NCBI GenBank assembly: GCA_016840305.1
Contig: JAEOSP010000334.1
Coordinates: 1-14,729 of the forward strand
Length of the DNA stretch: 14,729 nt
Source: Candidatus Hodarchaeota archaeon
GTDB lineage: Archaea; Asgardarchaeota; Heimdallarchaeia; Hodarchaeales; Hodarchaeaceae
Direction: 5' to 3'
Below the pieces are notes generated by a model that was given only the letters and a program-made list of their open reading frames with translations, made no database searches and was not told the DNA's origin. The number at the start of each line of letters is the position of its first letter. Within the stretch, counting starts at the first letter, position 1. The translations under genes and the position numbers were made by a program. This document shows positions 14,554-14,729 of the stretch, one piece after another.

Positions 14554-14729
14554 ATGAGCTCAGAAAATGATCCATTACCTGGTTATGTCAAAGAAACACG
14601 CAAAACTTTGATCCAAAATAAGGTGAAAGTTTGGTCAGAAGTTACCGTTACAAAACATAATGGAGCTCATTTTAAGGGAATTGTGTTACCTAGAGCTGCT
14701 TTTACTGATCCGAATTATTTGACTTTGAG
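14554..14729 (+). CDS. gatD: Glutamyl-tRNA(Gln) amidotransferase subunit D (N-terminus, partial)
   Basis: The first 58 codons are present; the gene runs off the right edge. GatD is the asparaginase-like subunit that releases ammonia from glutamine or asparagine for GatE. The visible part begins MSSENDPLPGYVKETRKTL and continues with the small beta-barrel typical of GatD N-termini (VKVWSEVTVTKHNGAHFKGIVLPRAAFTDPNYLTL); the FKGIVLPR segment corresponds to the 'Y.GILMPR' pattern of the family. The asparaginase catalytic threonines are beyond the window. Position directly after gatE, 5 bases from its stop, makes the identity secure. The order E then D is a detail to note when comparing lineages. 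Confidence 0.9.
   Translation, partial: MSSENDPLPGYVKETRKTLIQNKVKVWSEVTVTKHNGAHFKGIVLPRAAFTDPNYLTL

Overview
The window looks like archaeal chromosome, most plausibly from an Asgard archaeon; that assignment is inference. It is AT-rich and carries GatE followed by the start of GatD (the archaeal Glu-tRNA(Gln) amidotransferase), a canonical archaeal histone fold, and archaeal-type TATA elements. Leu/Val start codons (TTG/GTG) are frequent. The Asgard suggestion rests on the histone fold being fused to an alpha/beta domain that resembles the longin/roadblock proteins expanded in Asgard genomes.

Layout. (1) 1-4363, minus strand: a four-gene cluster read as exported metallophosphoesterase -> YkoE-like ECF substrate-binding membrane protein -> double ATPase EcfA -> start of an EcfT-like permease, which runs off the left edge. 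This resembles a YkoEDC-type thiamine-precursor importer with a cell-surface phosphatase as first gene. The phosphoesterase and the YkoE-like protein each end in an apparently related extracellular domain that resembles the small molybdopterin-oxidoreductase (SUOX) fold. (2) 4597-5974, minus strand: an unrecognised 173-aa protein overlapping by 8 bases a 287-aa nucleotidyltransferase-fold protein, behind a clear TATA box surrounded by palindromes. (3) 6253-6888, minus strand: an unrecognised 211-aa protein, divergent from (4) 7011-11376, plus strand: a soluble double-PAS histidine kinase with a HEAT-like tail, overlapping by 14 bases an 878-aa Eco57I/TaqI-type adenine DNA methyltransferase. 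(5) 11377-12459, minus strand: the histone-longin-like fusion, convergent with the methyltransferase with no base between the two stop codons. (6) 12695 to the right edge, plus strand: gatE and the beginning of gatD.

How they work together. Region 1 can be read as one uptake pathway: dephosphorylate a vitamin precursor outside the cell, then import it. Region 4 is a translationally coupled signalling/DNA-methylation pair without a recognised restriction nuclease. The histone-longin fusion is the most unusual protein. Its promoter has a perfect 8-base inverted repeat that exactly brackets the TATA element, suggesting dedicated regulation. gatE/gatD is housekeeping translation. No tRNA, rRNA, CRISPR or insertion sequence was seen, and no gene-free stretch exceeds about 280 bases.
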